NCBI RefSeq assembly: GCF_018687715.1
Contig: NC_056752.1
Coordinates: 4,402,001-4,466,000 of the forward strand
Direction of reading: 5' to 3'
Origin: Carya illinoinensis
Lineage: Eukaryota; Streptophyta; Magnoliopsida; Fagales; Juglandaceae
DNA length: 64,000 nt
Shown here in pieces: positions 36,464-48,300 of this stretch (its first letter is position 1; each line of letters starts with the position of its first letter). Under the pieces are notes generated by a model, which searched no databases, was not told where the DNA came from, and saw only the letters and a program-made list of their open reading frames with translations. The position numbers were made by a program, and so were the translations under genes.

Positions 36464-38773
36464 ATGGATATGGAAGGCACAAACACTCCTACATCCACAG
36501 GTGCATCTTGTCCTGGCATTCCAGCCCCAGAACAACCGATTGATATTCCCATTCCAATAGTTGATGAGTCTAGCGGACCAATAGGCTCTTCAGTAGGTAC
36601 TCCTAGTGCCTTTCATTCTACCCCTCGCCCTCCACCTGGTAGTAGAAATATTAAGAATAGGTCTGAGGTATGGTCCCACTTCACAAGAGTGCCCGATTGT
36701 GATCCCGAAGAGCCTATAGCTACTTGTAATCATTGTCATAGGCAATGAAAATGCCATCCCAAAAGGCAAGGCACTTCGGCCATGAAAACACACATCCAAC
36801 TTTGCCTCAAAAACCGTAAGAGTAAATTGGATAAGAGTCAAACATTCTTGGTCCCGGAAGCAAGAAGTGAAGGAGGGGAAGGGGAGAAGACCTTAGGGAT
36901 GGCCAAATATAAATATAATAAGAAAAAAATACGAGCTGCCCTTGCTAGGATGGTGATAGTGGATGAGCTACCATTTAGATGTGTTGAGGGAGAAGGGTTT
37001 CGGAAATTTGTTAAAGCCCTTGATCCAAGGTTTCCTATTCCTTCTCGATTTACCGTAATGCGTGACTGCATGAGGGTATTCTTGAGAGAGAAGGATAGCT
37101 TGAAGAAAATGTTTTTGACCACCAAACAAAGAGTATGCCTAACCACCGACACTTAGACTTCTATCCAAAATATTAATTACATGTGTGTGACCGCTCACTT
37201 CATTGATAATAATTGGAAGTTGCATAAGCGGATCATTTCATTTGTTCGGATTAGCGACCATAAGGGGGCAACGATTGGGAGGGAGTTGGAGGAGTGTATG
37301 CTTGATTGGGGCATTGACAAAATCCTCACAATTACAGTGGATAATACTACCTCTAACGACTCTGCTATTGATTGGTTGAGAACAAGGGAAATAGGAAGTG
37401 CGGATTGTATAGCAAATCACGAGTTTATTCACATGAGGTGTACGGCACACATCTTAAACCTTATTGTGAGTGAAGGTTTGAAAGATGTTGATGACTCAAT
37501 TGTAAGGGTCCGAAATCTGATTAAGTATGTGAAGTCTTCTCCCCAAAGACTTGCCACTTTCAAGTCTTGTGTTGATAGATCAAAAGTTCAATGCTCTAGT
37601 TTTTTGACTCTTGACGTGCCTACTAGATGGAATTCGACTTTTCTTATGTTGGACGTGGCTGAGAAGTATCAAAAAGCCTTCCAACTTTTGCTTGATGAAG
37701 ATCCCTACTCACGAGTTTATTTGTCTGAGGATGGACATGGGAGAAAGGGTCTAGGAGCTCCTGGGCCGGATGATTGGGAGACCATAAGAAACTTTTCGAA
37801 GTTTCTTCAAATATTTTATGGTGTTACATTGCGCATTTCTGGTACACTATATGTCACATCAAATAATTATGTCCAGGAGCTTATTGCCATTCATAAACAC
37901 TTGAATAATTTTTGTGACAATAGTAATCGACGTTTGAGTTCAATGACTTTCAGAATGAAGACAAAGTATAATAAATATTGGGGTGATCTTGAAAAAATAA
38001 ATCGGTTGTTGTTTATTGCTGCTATTCTTGATCTGCGGTTCAAATTGGTTACTCAAGCATATTGGTTCAAGAAAACATTGGGTGAGGCGAAGGGTGAGGA
38101 ATTTGTTGCACTCCTCAAGAGGGATATGGAATATTTGTATGAGGCATATGTAGAGTTTGGTGGTGGGTGCGTAACTGGTGCTAACAAAACTCAAAACGGT
38201 GAAGCTAGTGCATCAATGGGGAGTAGTAGTACAGTTACAGACTATGATCCCTTGGATTTTTTGAGGGAGTTCCATAAAGAGCATACAGCATCTTTGATGG
38301 ATTGTAAGTCAGAGTTAGAGCGGTATTTGTTGGAGAATATTGAGATTCCTACGGGGAGTTTCGATATTTTAATTTGGTGGAAAGTCAACTCTACCAAGTA
38401 TCCAGTTATTGCTCTAATGGCAAGAGATATCTTGGTCATTCCTATCACCACCGTTGCATCTGAGTCAGCATTTAGCACAGGAGACCGTGTCCTGGATCCG
38501 TTTAGGAGCTCTTTGGCTCCTAGAACTGTAGAAGCTCTCGTGTGCTCGCAAAATTGGTTGAAGTCTACTCCCATATGCTTGAGTCAAAATTATTCTGAAG
38601 CCATCGATGATGCAGAGAGTTATAAGCTAGACTCAGGTAATGTATTTAGAGATTTTTTTTAAGTTGTTATATGAGTTGATTTTAACATTTTGTAATACTA
38701 ATTTCCTATACTTTAACATCTTAATGCAGAATTAGCCAATTCTATGGCCAGCATACTCGGTGAAGAGGATTGA
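36464..38773 (+). pseudogene. hAT transposase, BED-type, two nonsense codons
   Basis: One reading frame spans 36464-38636. An intron (GT at 38637, AG ending 38729) joins it to a last exon 38730-38773, which ends GEED-stop, giving 739 codons in all. A BED zinc finger occupies residues about 67-113 (SEVWSHFTRV, then CNHC, then MKTHIQLC). The catalytic RNase H-like core follows, including a DVPTRWNSTFLML block. The C-terminal hAT dimerisation domain is near residues 665-700 (SESAFSTGDRVLDPFRSSL, then APRTVEALVCSQNWL). Only two in-frame stops interrupt it: TGA at 36746-36748 (codon 95, inside the BED finger) and TAG at 37154-37156 (codon 231). Relatives of this RICESLEEPER/DAYSLEEPER-like group have Trp at the second site, and probably also at the first. 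The ATG at 36464 follows an acceptor-like 'ctctacag', so a leader intron is likely. Confidence 0.88.
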
Positions 38774-38899
38774 CAATCTTGTTTCTGGTATCTTATTTCA
38801 ATTTTGCTTTCTTTATTTTTATAAATTTATATGATATCTTATTTCTTTACTATTTTTTTTTTTTCAGGCACAAGTTGAAAAATTACATTTTTTGGACCT

Positions 38900-39030
38900 T
38901 TGGTTATGTATTTTTAATTTTAGGTTGTAATTTTGGACTTTTGGTTATGTATTTTTAATTTTAAGTTTTAATTTTGGTTATGTATTTTTTAATTAACATT
39001 TTGTAATTTTGGTTATGTAATTTTAATGTG
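38900..39030 (+). repeat. Short direct repeats in the hAT 3' region
   Basis: 'tttggttatgtatttttaat' recurs two to three times with a period near 40-45 bp, grading into related T-rich sequence. Confidence 0.6.
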
Positions 39031-39299
39031 TGTATTTAGTTTTAATTTAGTTTTTAATTTTAGTTGCACATTTGAATTTAGTTTTATTTTTTATAGTGAT
39101 AGATTTTGAATTTAGTTTTATTTTCTAATGTGTTGATTTTGGTTAGATAAATTAGAAATCTCAAATTATATTTAAAAAAAAAAAATTGATATAGAAGCCC
39201 AAATCCGATTAGAGTTGCAAATTGTAAAATTGAAATGTTAATTGGGTTAAAGAAAAAGTCTAAAAAAAGGCCCAATAAAAAAGCCCAACAAAAAGCCCA

Positions 39300-39436
39300 A
39301 CTCCGACTCCGCTCCGACAAGTCGGAGTCGGAGTCGGAGCGGAGTAGAGTGTAAGCGGAGTCGGAGTCGGAGGTCGGATTCGGCCTCCGAAAAAGTCGGA
39401 GTCGGAGTCGGAGGAGACCAAATCCGACTCCGGTTC
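39300..39436 (-). repeat. Right subterminal hexamer array (AGTCGG/CCGACT)
   Basis: Mirror of the left array: 'gacaagtcggagtcggagtc', 'gcggagtcggagtcgg' and 'gtcggagtcggaggagacc' occupy the region 7-155 bp inside the right terminal repeat. Confidence 0.9.
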
Positions 39437-39462
39437 AATCGGTGCTCAGCCCTAGATCTATA

Positions 39463-40080
39463 TATGGCTTAAAGTAATCATCTATGTATAGTTATTCTCT
39501 TGAATGAGTTTACAATAATCACTGCATCTATATAAAATGGTCCAAAAAGAGTTTTTTTTTTTTTTTTTTTTAATTTTGTGTTGTCATTATACGTTAACGA
39601 TATACTATTGGCTATAAATTACAAGGGGATGATTGTCGCCAGTAAGGAGTAGTTGTCCCTCAACTTTGAGATAAAGAACATGAGTGAAACAAAACACATT
39701 TTGGGAATTAAGATCCATAGAGATTGTTTTAAGAGACTTATGTGTTTGTATGTCCAGACTTACATAAAAAAAATTCTTAAGCGCTTCTAAATGAATAATT
39801 GTAAACCCATTGGCATCTCTATTGCTAAAGGCGAGAGCTTATACCAAGGAATGTGTCCCAATACTTTAAGAAAAATAGAAAAGATGACCCTTGTTCTCTA
39901 TGCTAGCACTATTGGTAGTTTGATTTACGTGATGATATGTACTCGATCAGAAATATGCCATGTAGTTGGTTTAGTCAATAGATTCTAATATAATCCCAAA
40001 TTGACCCATTGGAAAATAGTTAAGAGGATTTTGAGATATCTCAAAGAAACTGTTGATTATATATTGTGCTATTATCAGAT
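39463..40080 (+). pseudogene. Copia reverse transcriptase/RNase H pseudogene, 3' part
   Basis: Continues the frame cut by the hAT. Joined across the duplicated 8 bp, the flanks reconstitute an IYGLK-like motif. The catalytic box near 39588 reads YVNDIL rather than YVDD. RT and RNase H linker sequence follows at 39791-39988 (MNNCKPIGISIAKGE, then ASTIGSLIYVMICTR) and on to VKRILRYLKETVDYILCYY near 40075. The rest of RNase H is deleted before the LTR. Confidence 0.75.
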
Positions 40081-40111
40081 TTTTAATTTATCTTTATCAT
40101 ATGGCATGACT

Positions 40112-40499
40112 TGTACACCCCTCGCCCTTTCATTTTGGGGTGCGAAGCAGTAATGCTTGGCATTACTTTAGGCATTATACTTAAAGTTATGGACAATAAA
40201 GGCCGGTCTTTTAAGGCCAGTTGTCCATTACCATATGAGAACTGACTTCTTAGATGAGTACGCCTTTTGGTTTTTGAAAAAATCTCTCTCAAAGTTTTGT
40301 GCTTTGTGAAAAATCATCTAAGTTGTAGGCATTTTAAGTGTGTTCCCTTGTTTATTTACGTAGCACACTCACGCACTGATCAGAAACAAACTCAAATATA
40401 TCTTGAGATTTGTACATTGGATTCATTGGTGTAATAACTACAAAAACTAACCTTGAGGCAGTTTCCCTTCCGTTATGAATGTTTTCATAAACTCTTACA
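40112..40499 (+). repeat. 3' LTR of the 28.6-kb Copia
   Basis: Counterpart of 28641-29017, ending 'ttcataaactcttaca'. The two LTRs differ at many positions and by several indels, so the insertion is old. Confidence 0.75.
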
Positions 40500-40555
40500 A
40501 CTTGCCAATGGAATAACCTTGTTTGGGCACTGTATAGTTATATACATGAGAAGCT

Positions 40556-40714
40556 GGTTTGTTTGGGAACATAAATATTCTTAGGCATTTTCAAATATTC
40601 TTAAACTATTTCACTGCAACTCACTACTATTTACATACCTTTTCACTATTATTTATAAACTATTTTATTATTTACATATATTTTGAGATATTCTTAACAT
40701 CTAAACAATCCTGA
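40556..40714. mobile_element. Short MITE with terminal inverted repeats
   Basis: The left end 'gtttgtttgggaac' with 'aaatattctta' and the right end 'tattcttaacatctaaacaa' are imperfect inverted copies. The centre has 'ctatttcactgcaactcact' and 'cactattatttataaac', recalling the GATGAGATG-family core in reverse. It is about 160 bp, without a clear target duplication. Confidence 0.5.
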
Positions 40715-41740
40715 GGCATAAGGTAACAAAAGAATGAAAAGAAAGTTAGAAAAAAGGTATTTGAAAAAAATAACTATTTCCCTCTCTCTCTCTCTCTCTC
40801 TCTCATATATTTCACTTCCTCTCTTCTCCTCTCCTCTTCCCAACCTCCTAAATAGATGGTTGGCTGCTAGACTCGTTAACATTGGTGAAATACAATCGGT
40901 TCAGGATTAACCAAACCAGTAACCCAATCCAACCGACACAACTCGGGCTACAAAAGAACTGGGCCCACAGAAAAACTATTTTCTTTTAATGCAAAAGACC
41001 GAAAAAAAATAATAAAAATTGAATCAACATTGAGGACATGACAAATATAGAAAACAAATAAAACAAAGAGCACATGGCAGGGCGTCTTCATCATTATCCA
41101 AGGCCTTCCTTTCTTCTGCATACTTTCTATTGTAACTCAACTCAAATAGATGTACCCTCCTCCCTCCAAGCATCTGGAAATACCTAAAGCCTAATCGATT
41201 AACACAAATCTAAACAGCAAAGAAAAAATAAAAACGAAACAAAAAAGCTAAATTCCAAAGGAAAAAGGGAAGTGCCTTGACATGCAGATTAGACGACACC
41301 TAAAAATAAAATAAAAAAACATGAACAGTGTGTTTTTAAAATGTATTTTTTATTTTTATCTCGGCAAATATGATATTTATAGATAAATTAACGGATACAA
41401 AATATAAGTTGAATAGAATAGGAGTCCCTTGCACTCTTCTTAAAACTAACATACATTACAACAAAAAAAAAAAAAAAATTATCGAAATCAAAAGATTAAC
41501 TCCCACTCAATTCTCATAAAAGAGATGTTGTTTTTTGTGTTTATATAAAGTATTATCTATACATATAATCTTTTTTATAATATTTTATATATAATAATGT
41601 TGTTTTATAAGTTATTTAAAAAATAAATATTTTATAAAAATACTCATCAATTGAAATATAATAATATGAAAAAATAGTAAAGAAACTGTACCTTAATCAT
41701 TTTCTTTTATATTAATATTAGTTTGTATTCTTTTAAATTG
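40715..41740. other. Intergenic, upstream of the SUVR5 gene
   Basis: A (TC)n run lies at 40783-40804, then AT-rich DNA with no recognisable gene. It presumably holds the SUVR5 promoter. Confidence 0.4.
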
Positions 41741-41744
41741 GCCA

Positions 41745-42116
41745 ATTGGGTGTAGCTGACTGTTTCTCTCTCCACCAGATTGAAATTAAAGACCCACTTT
41801 CGTCGTACCCCACAGGCCACAACCACACACGTCTCTCTTTCATTGTTTGTTTCTTCTCTAATATCTCTGCCTCTGTTTACCCCCCTTTCTTTTTTGGTGA
41901 CACGGGCACTGGACCTCAACCTCCCCTGACCTCAACCAAACCACAAACACACCCTACAGGCTACATTACCCTGGGGATTTGAGAGCCGTATTTCAGACAA
42001 AATTAAATACAAAAAACATAGGAAAAAACAAAGATTTTTCATCCCTCCCATCCACCCACCTCATTGCCTGTGGCCTCCGTGCAAAAAACTCATGTCCACA
42101 CACTACACTATTAAAG
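41745..42116 (+). other. Possible 5' non-coding exon of the SUVR5 gene
   Basis: Pyrimidine-rich, GC-elevated sequence ('gtttctctctccaccagatt', 'cacacacgtctctctttcat') ends at a good donor ('attaaag' then 'gtacgtac') at 42116/42117. An acceptor ('gtgttttgtcag') lies at 45211, 127 bp before the start codon, so a 3.1-kb leader intron is plausible. This is inference from composition and splice signals only. Confidence 0.3.
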
Positions 42117-44214
42117 GTACGTACTAACATTAGCCACTTCCCCGCCACCTCTCCATTTTTTTTTTTTTTTGTCAGTTTATCTATCTGTTAGTTCTAAGCA
42201 TAGGGCTTTAGGGCATGTCAATTGGCATGCATGTATACTTATGTATATGTTGTTTGCATATGTTACATCTCACAGTGTCCATGTTTTTTTATCTTGTGAC
42301 CTAACTACCTGATGTCTCCAATTTATTGATCAATAGCTCTGCAAAACCTCAATTAAAGCGGAACCCGTCTTCAATTCTACATTCTAATTAGGGATTTCTT
42401 CGACATTGACGTGTTATATTTGTTACTTTTATTTTTTTGATCTGGATAGACATTTCTGGTCCGGGTCTGTTATAGGTGTTCACGATCCAGGGCTCTTGTT
42501 TTTCTTTTTCTTTTTACTGTGGCCAACAAGTGACAAGAATTTGGGGTTTTAAAGCCTTTTTGGTTTTTGGGTATGTGGAATCTGGGATTCTAGCCAGAAT
42601 GATTCACTGAGACTCGTTCGCTAATGTTGTTGAGTGGGTGTTGCACTTGGGAGGGGTTGTGATCTTTTCGAAGAATTCTCATTCTTATTCTTGTATAAAC
42701 TTTGTTGATTAATTCAATTGACTATGATCAAATGGGTTCTCGTGTCGTTTATCTCCGATTAAATTGACGGCTTTGGCCAAACAAATTCGGCTGTTTTGAG
42801 TTTCAAAAAAGAAAAAGAAAAAGAAAAGTGAATTCAATTCTTGGCGCAAAGGGTTTTTTTTTTTTGGTTCAGAAACAAGTTATTAATGCATAATAAATTA
42901 GCGTATACATCCTATGACCATTACCTATGAATAAATAAATAAATTAGCATCGAGCCTCTTGCTGTAAAAATCTATGGGAAGTTATTTCTCAGAATATGTA
43001 TATTTAAACAATTTATAAATTTCATGTTTGGAGATGATTAACATTTTTCTTACTTTTTGGGTGATTCAGCGGGAGTACCTTTATGTTTAGTAGAAATATT
43101 ACAGTTCGATATTTTGTTATTTTATTTGTAACTCTAATTTTTTGCTCTGCCCATCCTAATCCATTCAAATTAATAACACGGGAGGATATAAATAACTCAA
43201 TGAAAATTCTATGGATATATACTAATCTAATTGGTTACATGAATTTTTTTATTAACAAGTTATTGTTAATTTTTCAATTGACGATTATATAATTTAGGTA
43301 TAATTTCTTAGCATTTAGCATTTTATATTTTTGCATTTGAATTTCAATAATTATATATATTGGTGAAGCACTTGGTTTGGGTTTGGATTGTTTCAATAAA
43401 TGTGGAGATTAGGCTTGTTATAAATAAATCTATACTTGGTATTTCTAACACCTTCCTAATAATCAAAGGAGAGAGAGGAAAACAAAACTCTTGAGTGTGA
43501 ACCTTAATTATATGTCACAATATACCATTGAAGTTTAAGTAACATTGTAATCTCAGGACAGGTTATTTCTCTTCCAAGTATGTCATCTTGGTTCTAATGT
43601 GGACGATTGAATTGATCTTTACCGAGTTTATTTTTTCCAGTTGAACAGACTGGGTTTCATTTTGTCAAGTGAAATGATATCTGGTAGCTTGCTAGTGTTT
43701 GGGATCGTATGTTGACCGACTTGTACATATTTAAACTTTGGAAATTTACAAACTTGCGAACTAACATGGGATTTAGATTTTTTCAACACCAGGAATAATT
43801 TGGAAACAAGAAGGTCAACCGAGAAATTTGATAATGATTGGGGAAGAGAAAATATTAAGAATGAACTTGGCAAGAAAAATTATTTGCAATTAAGTTGCTC
43901 AAACAACTCTTTATGGTGCTTGTGACTTTTACTAGTTATGGCATTGCATTGCATCTGTTAATAGTTTTATGAATTGAGAATGCAAGTAGTGATTGACAAT
44001 AGTTGTACAAGTTATGCGACACTGACGCGAAAAAAATAAATCATGATTTTCTAATCTGAAACTTCTTTTATTCAAATGCGTTTATAAAATTGACAAGAAT
44101 AGAATTCTCAATAACCATTGCCATGTATGATGTTTTATCTAATGCTCCGGATTTAGTTTGTGAGGGTGGTGAATGAGATCTCACATTGCCGGGTTTAAAA
44201 CGAATTATTTTGTG

Positions 44215-44490
44215 GTGCATTTAGAGGGAAAGGAACGACAGGAGCTTTGAAGATCTGGAATGCTTAATAGAAGAACTCATAAATTTCTTTTTAAAACATT
44301 ATTTCTTTGAGCTATAGCTGTATATTTTAATGGAGTTAGTTTTCATGAGTTTCTTGTACTTATCCTCATTGGTGTTTTCTCTTGTTTATATTCTGTGTAC
44401 TTGGGATATGCAAACTTTATATGACGAAGGCATGCGATTGTCTTGCCTCTTTCTATGTTCTGATAAAATTTGCTTCTTATTAAAAAATTT
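44215..44490 (+). pseudogene. LINE 3'-terminal remnant upstream of SUVR5 coding exons
   Basis: Reads WCIWRERNDRSFEDLECLI followed by EELINFFLKTLF, the typical C-terminus of plant L1-type polyproteins. A stop then precedes the characteristic 3' region with 'tgtacttgggatatgcaaac' and a 'gataaaatttgcttcttatt' end. It is 5'-truncated. It lies between the putative leader exon and the first coding exon of SUVR5, in sense orientation. Confidence 0.65.
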
Positions 44491-45338
44491 AAAAGAAGAA
44501 GAAGATTCCAAGGGCTCCCATTGTAACCTTGAACAATCCTTTTGGATTATAAATCCATATGTGCCTTGAGTTTTCCTTGGATCGTAACAAATGAAGCCCT
44601 TGGAATTCTTATAAAGTGCAATGACTTCTTGCCCCCACAATTTCAAGATTTTCAAGATTTCTCCTATCTCCAACCAGAAGTATGGGATTTAAGCAGTGCT
44701 ATTCACAATGGTATGGCTTTGTCAAGAATTAAAGGTAGTAGATATTGTAATTTCCCAAATTTTGTATAAGAGGGGGGCAAATGGAATGATACATAATATT
44801 TCAATTCATTGGGCTGATTTGAATTGGGGGGAATGGGGAGTAGATCTCTAATATGCACTTCGAGCTTGAAAGATTGCACAGCTAGTTGGAATCCTTCATT
44901 TGCCTTGTTCTTTACTCCCTGAAATCTCATCCCTTCTTAATATGTGGAAGTATTTGTTTCAGCAGCGTTGGCATCACATCCACATTATGTCTCTGGTACC
45001 ATGGCAGAAGGGATCTCCAGCTGCACCATGGACTATTTCATATATTGTCAGTCCATGTCTGGATACATTGGTTTTGTAGTATTGATGTGTAATAGTTTTT
45101 TCTTATGATCATTTTGTAACTACAACACTACACTCTTTACATATTGCACATGTGGGACAGAAGCGTGCTCTAAATTGAGGATTAACTTTGTCCTTCACTT
45201 GTGTTTTGTCAGTTTACTCTTCTACACTTGTCTGACTCTTTATATTGGGTTGAGCTTTATTTGACCAGAGAGGTGAGTTGGGGCGTAATCAGTGAGATCG
45301 GAATCATCATATGGCATTACAAATCTCAGTCTAAAATC

Positions 45339-48300
45339 ATGGAAGTGCTTCCTTATTCTGGTGTCCAATATGTTGGAGAATCTGATTGTGCCCAGCAGAG
45401 TTCAGGAACGACTTCTACTCATGATAATGAATCTAAATGCCTCGAGAATGGAAAGCAAGTTCAAGTGGCAGATGGTCGACAGGAGGACTTAAATGTGGAA
45501 GGGTCTCGAGTGGCAAAAAAAGATGAAGGTCTTGGGACATTTGATGAATTGCCTTCTCCAGAAGGCCACTGCCGTGGAGCTCCATATTGTGATTGTCAGT
45601 TGGAGGGTCAAAATTTATCTTGTGGTTCCCATGATTTTGAAGTTGATGATGTAAATGCACAGAATCGCAGCTTGAAACCTTGCAGAGTCTCTGAGAGCTC
45701 TCATATAATTGTGCATACCATTGAAGGTGAATTGCCAAACAACAGGGAGGAGGGGTCTTCTCTTTCAGAGCCCACGTGGTTAGAAGGGGATGAATCAGTG
45801 GCACTGTGGGTCAAGGTAACTGTTAACTTCTCTCACTTTTCAAGTTTGGCATTGAAAATCATGCAATGTTACTCAGTCTCATGTTTTGCAGGCACGAGTA
45901 AGGTTTTTGTCTATTGCATGCTTGTCCTTTTTTTTTATATTAGATAATTATGACTGTGCATTGAGAAATTATGTGGAATTGGAAAATTAAAAAAATGATG
46001 CATCAACCCCTCCTATGTTGCCTTTCCCAATCTAATAAATAACATGGACCAAGCCAACTCACCCTGCTGGGACTTTCAGGGTTGACCGTTCTGATCTCTT
46101 GGAAGTTTCATTTGGTTTTTCTAATATAAACTGAAAATTTAGTATGTCAGTCCACTCTAATGGGACTACCTCTGTGATCTTCCTAACTATCCTTTTCTCC
46201 CCACCCACCATCTATTTGGGAATGTGCCTGAATTTTGTCACCATGACGTTCCAGGTCCTTGCTATTTTCCATTTTTTTTTTCTTCCTTTGTTACTTTCTA
46301 ATTTTTTTATGTGCCATAGGAAGATTAAAACACGGGCTGATTTTATCTCATATCAATGCTTCTATGTTTTCCCAAGTATAGTGGAGAGGAAAGTGGCAGG
46401 CAGGAATCAGATGCTCGAGGGCTGACTGGCCGTTGGCTACTTTAAAAGCAAAGCCAACACATGACAGGAAGAAGTATTTGGTGATATTTTTTCCACACAC
46501 AAGAAATTATTCATGGGCAGATATGCTACTTGTCCGTCCAATAGATGAATTTCCTCAGCCTATTGCATATAAGACATATAAAGTAGGATTAAAAATGGTT
46601 AAAGATTTAACTGTTGCACGCCGATTTATTATGCAAAAACTGGCTGTTGGCATGCTGAATATCGTTGACCAATTTCATGCTGAGGTACGTGATTTGGTGT
46701 TCTCATTTTTGTTTTTGTGTGGTTTACATTTTTTTTTTTTTTCATTTATTTGATGGAAATTTTTGTGTTTCTCAGCCTCTTAAATTTCTATCTTTCTGTA
46801 GTTCTTTTTAGAGATCTGCTGAAACTTGTGTAGGCTTTGATAGAGACTGCTCGCGATGTGAGGATCTGGAAGGAGTTTGCTATGGAAGCATCCCGTTGTA
46901 CGTGTTATTCTGAACTTGGAAGAATGCTTTTGAAGCTGCAGAAGGTAAACTCCTGTTCTTGTTGATAGTTTAGGAAGTTGGCTCGAAATCTACCCATTTC
47001 TGCAATGAAATAGGATTAAGCAATTATCTGTGGTGTAGTGAATATAACATAAGGTGCAAGCTTAATGCTGGAAGAGATTGAATAGTGCTATCCAAATGAA
47101 AGAAGTATTATATAAATATTATTTAAAAAATAGGTCAATGTCTTTATTCATTTTGCGTGTATATCTTTGTGTGCATGTGGAGAATTAATCTCAATCACGA
47201 GGCATTTAAAGTACCAACCTCCGATATTGATTAGAGGTGAAGGGTATGTATGAGAATGAAGACACTTATCTTTGGATAGATTGAGTATTAATAAAAGAAA
47301 GGGGCCCCTCCAACATGAACCCTAATATGCCTTTGATAGATAAACCTAACCTGCCACAAGATTTACTTACCAAAGTGAAAAAGAAATCTAATACCAAGTT
47401 GAAATCTACATGAGCTCCTTGTATTTAAACAACTTGTATCACCTTCATTCTTTAGTCTATATTATATCTGGAATTTCTGTTCACTTATTTTTTTATCATC
47501 ATTTTGTTGGCTATTTACTCAATTTATTTTTAGTATAGGAAGTCTCACACTTCTGGGATCCATCAGTTTGCCTTATATGTTAAGTTTTAAATGATATACA
47601 TCTTATTTTTAATTCACATTTCACCTTGCTCTTCTTACAAATTGATAATTGTTATGATTTTCATGTCCCTTTTTACTATGGATTCTCAGATGCCTCTTGA
47701 AAAGTTATCAGGCACTTGAATACTAGTGCTAGTTGAACTGCTGGTTGGTGGAGATTCTTTTAATAGATTTTGTAATGCTCTCTATCTGTTGCCTCCCCTT
47801 CTCTCTCTCCTTGTTCATTTGTGATTGACACAGTGACTGGAGAGGTTACAAAAGAGGCAAGATGTGAGGGATGGAGACAATGCTAAAAAGTTGTTTCTTG
47901 CAGTTATTTGCAACTGGATATTACATTTCCTAGTGATTTTGCTAGATTATGAAAAATTTTCTAGATACTTGTCTTGTTAGAGCCGTATATTGACTGATTG
48001 ATTTGGAAATATAATCTTCCAAGCTTCTGACCTGACAGAAGTCAGAAGCCAAAATTATCTTCCCGATCTCCCAGCATTCTAAAGCAAACAAAGTTCTGAA
48101 CCAAAGGTCAAACTATCACCCCCTTCAGTGCCAGATTTGGTCTTGGTCAATGCCGACATCCTCTGCTAGCATCCCAACTACCATGTCCATGATTAGCTTT
48201 AATGCATGCCTTACACAAGGTTAAGATTGGGAATCCCAAAATGATTTATCTAACATTGTATTTGCACTTTTACATGAATGTAAATAATGCACGCCAGGCG

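Larger units (their letters stand above)
33777..39454 (+). mobile_element. hAT-superfamily DNA transposon, 5.7 kb
   Basis: Terminal inverted repeats are TAGGGCTGAGCA (33777-33788) and its exact inverse TGCTCAGCCCTA (39443-39454). The 8-bp target duplication GATCTATA is perfect at 33769-33776 and 39455-39462. Inside are subterminal CCGACT hexamer arrays at both ends, a 1.2-kb AT-rich tandem array, a long palindrome, a TCGAGC-rich minisatellite and a hAT transposase gene with a BED zinc finger and C-terminal dimerisation domain. It is inserted in the reverse transcriptase of the older Copia, within the region encoding the conserved YGLKQ motif. Confidence 0.95.
28641..40499 (+). mobile_element. 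Degenerate Copia element interrupted by a hAT
   Basis: Related LTRs lie at 28641-29017 and 40112-40499, with a primer-binding-site-like sequence ('ttggttagtatcagagc') right after the first. Gag and pol fragments in Copia order lie at 31440-33776 and resume at 39463 after a 5.7-kb hAT insertion. The 3' end of RNase H is missing: coding similarity stops near 40080, just before the LTR. A further 2.3 kb between the 5' LTR and gag is unexplained. No target-site duplication was found. Confidence 0.8.
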
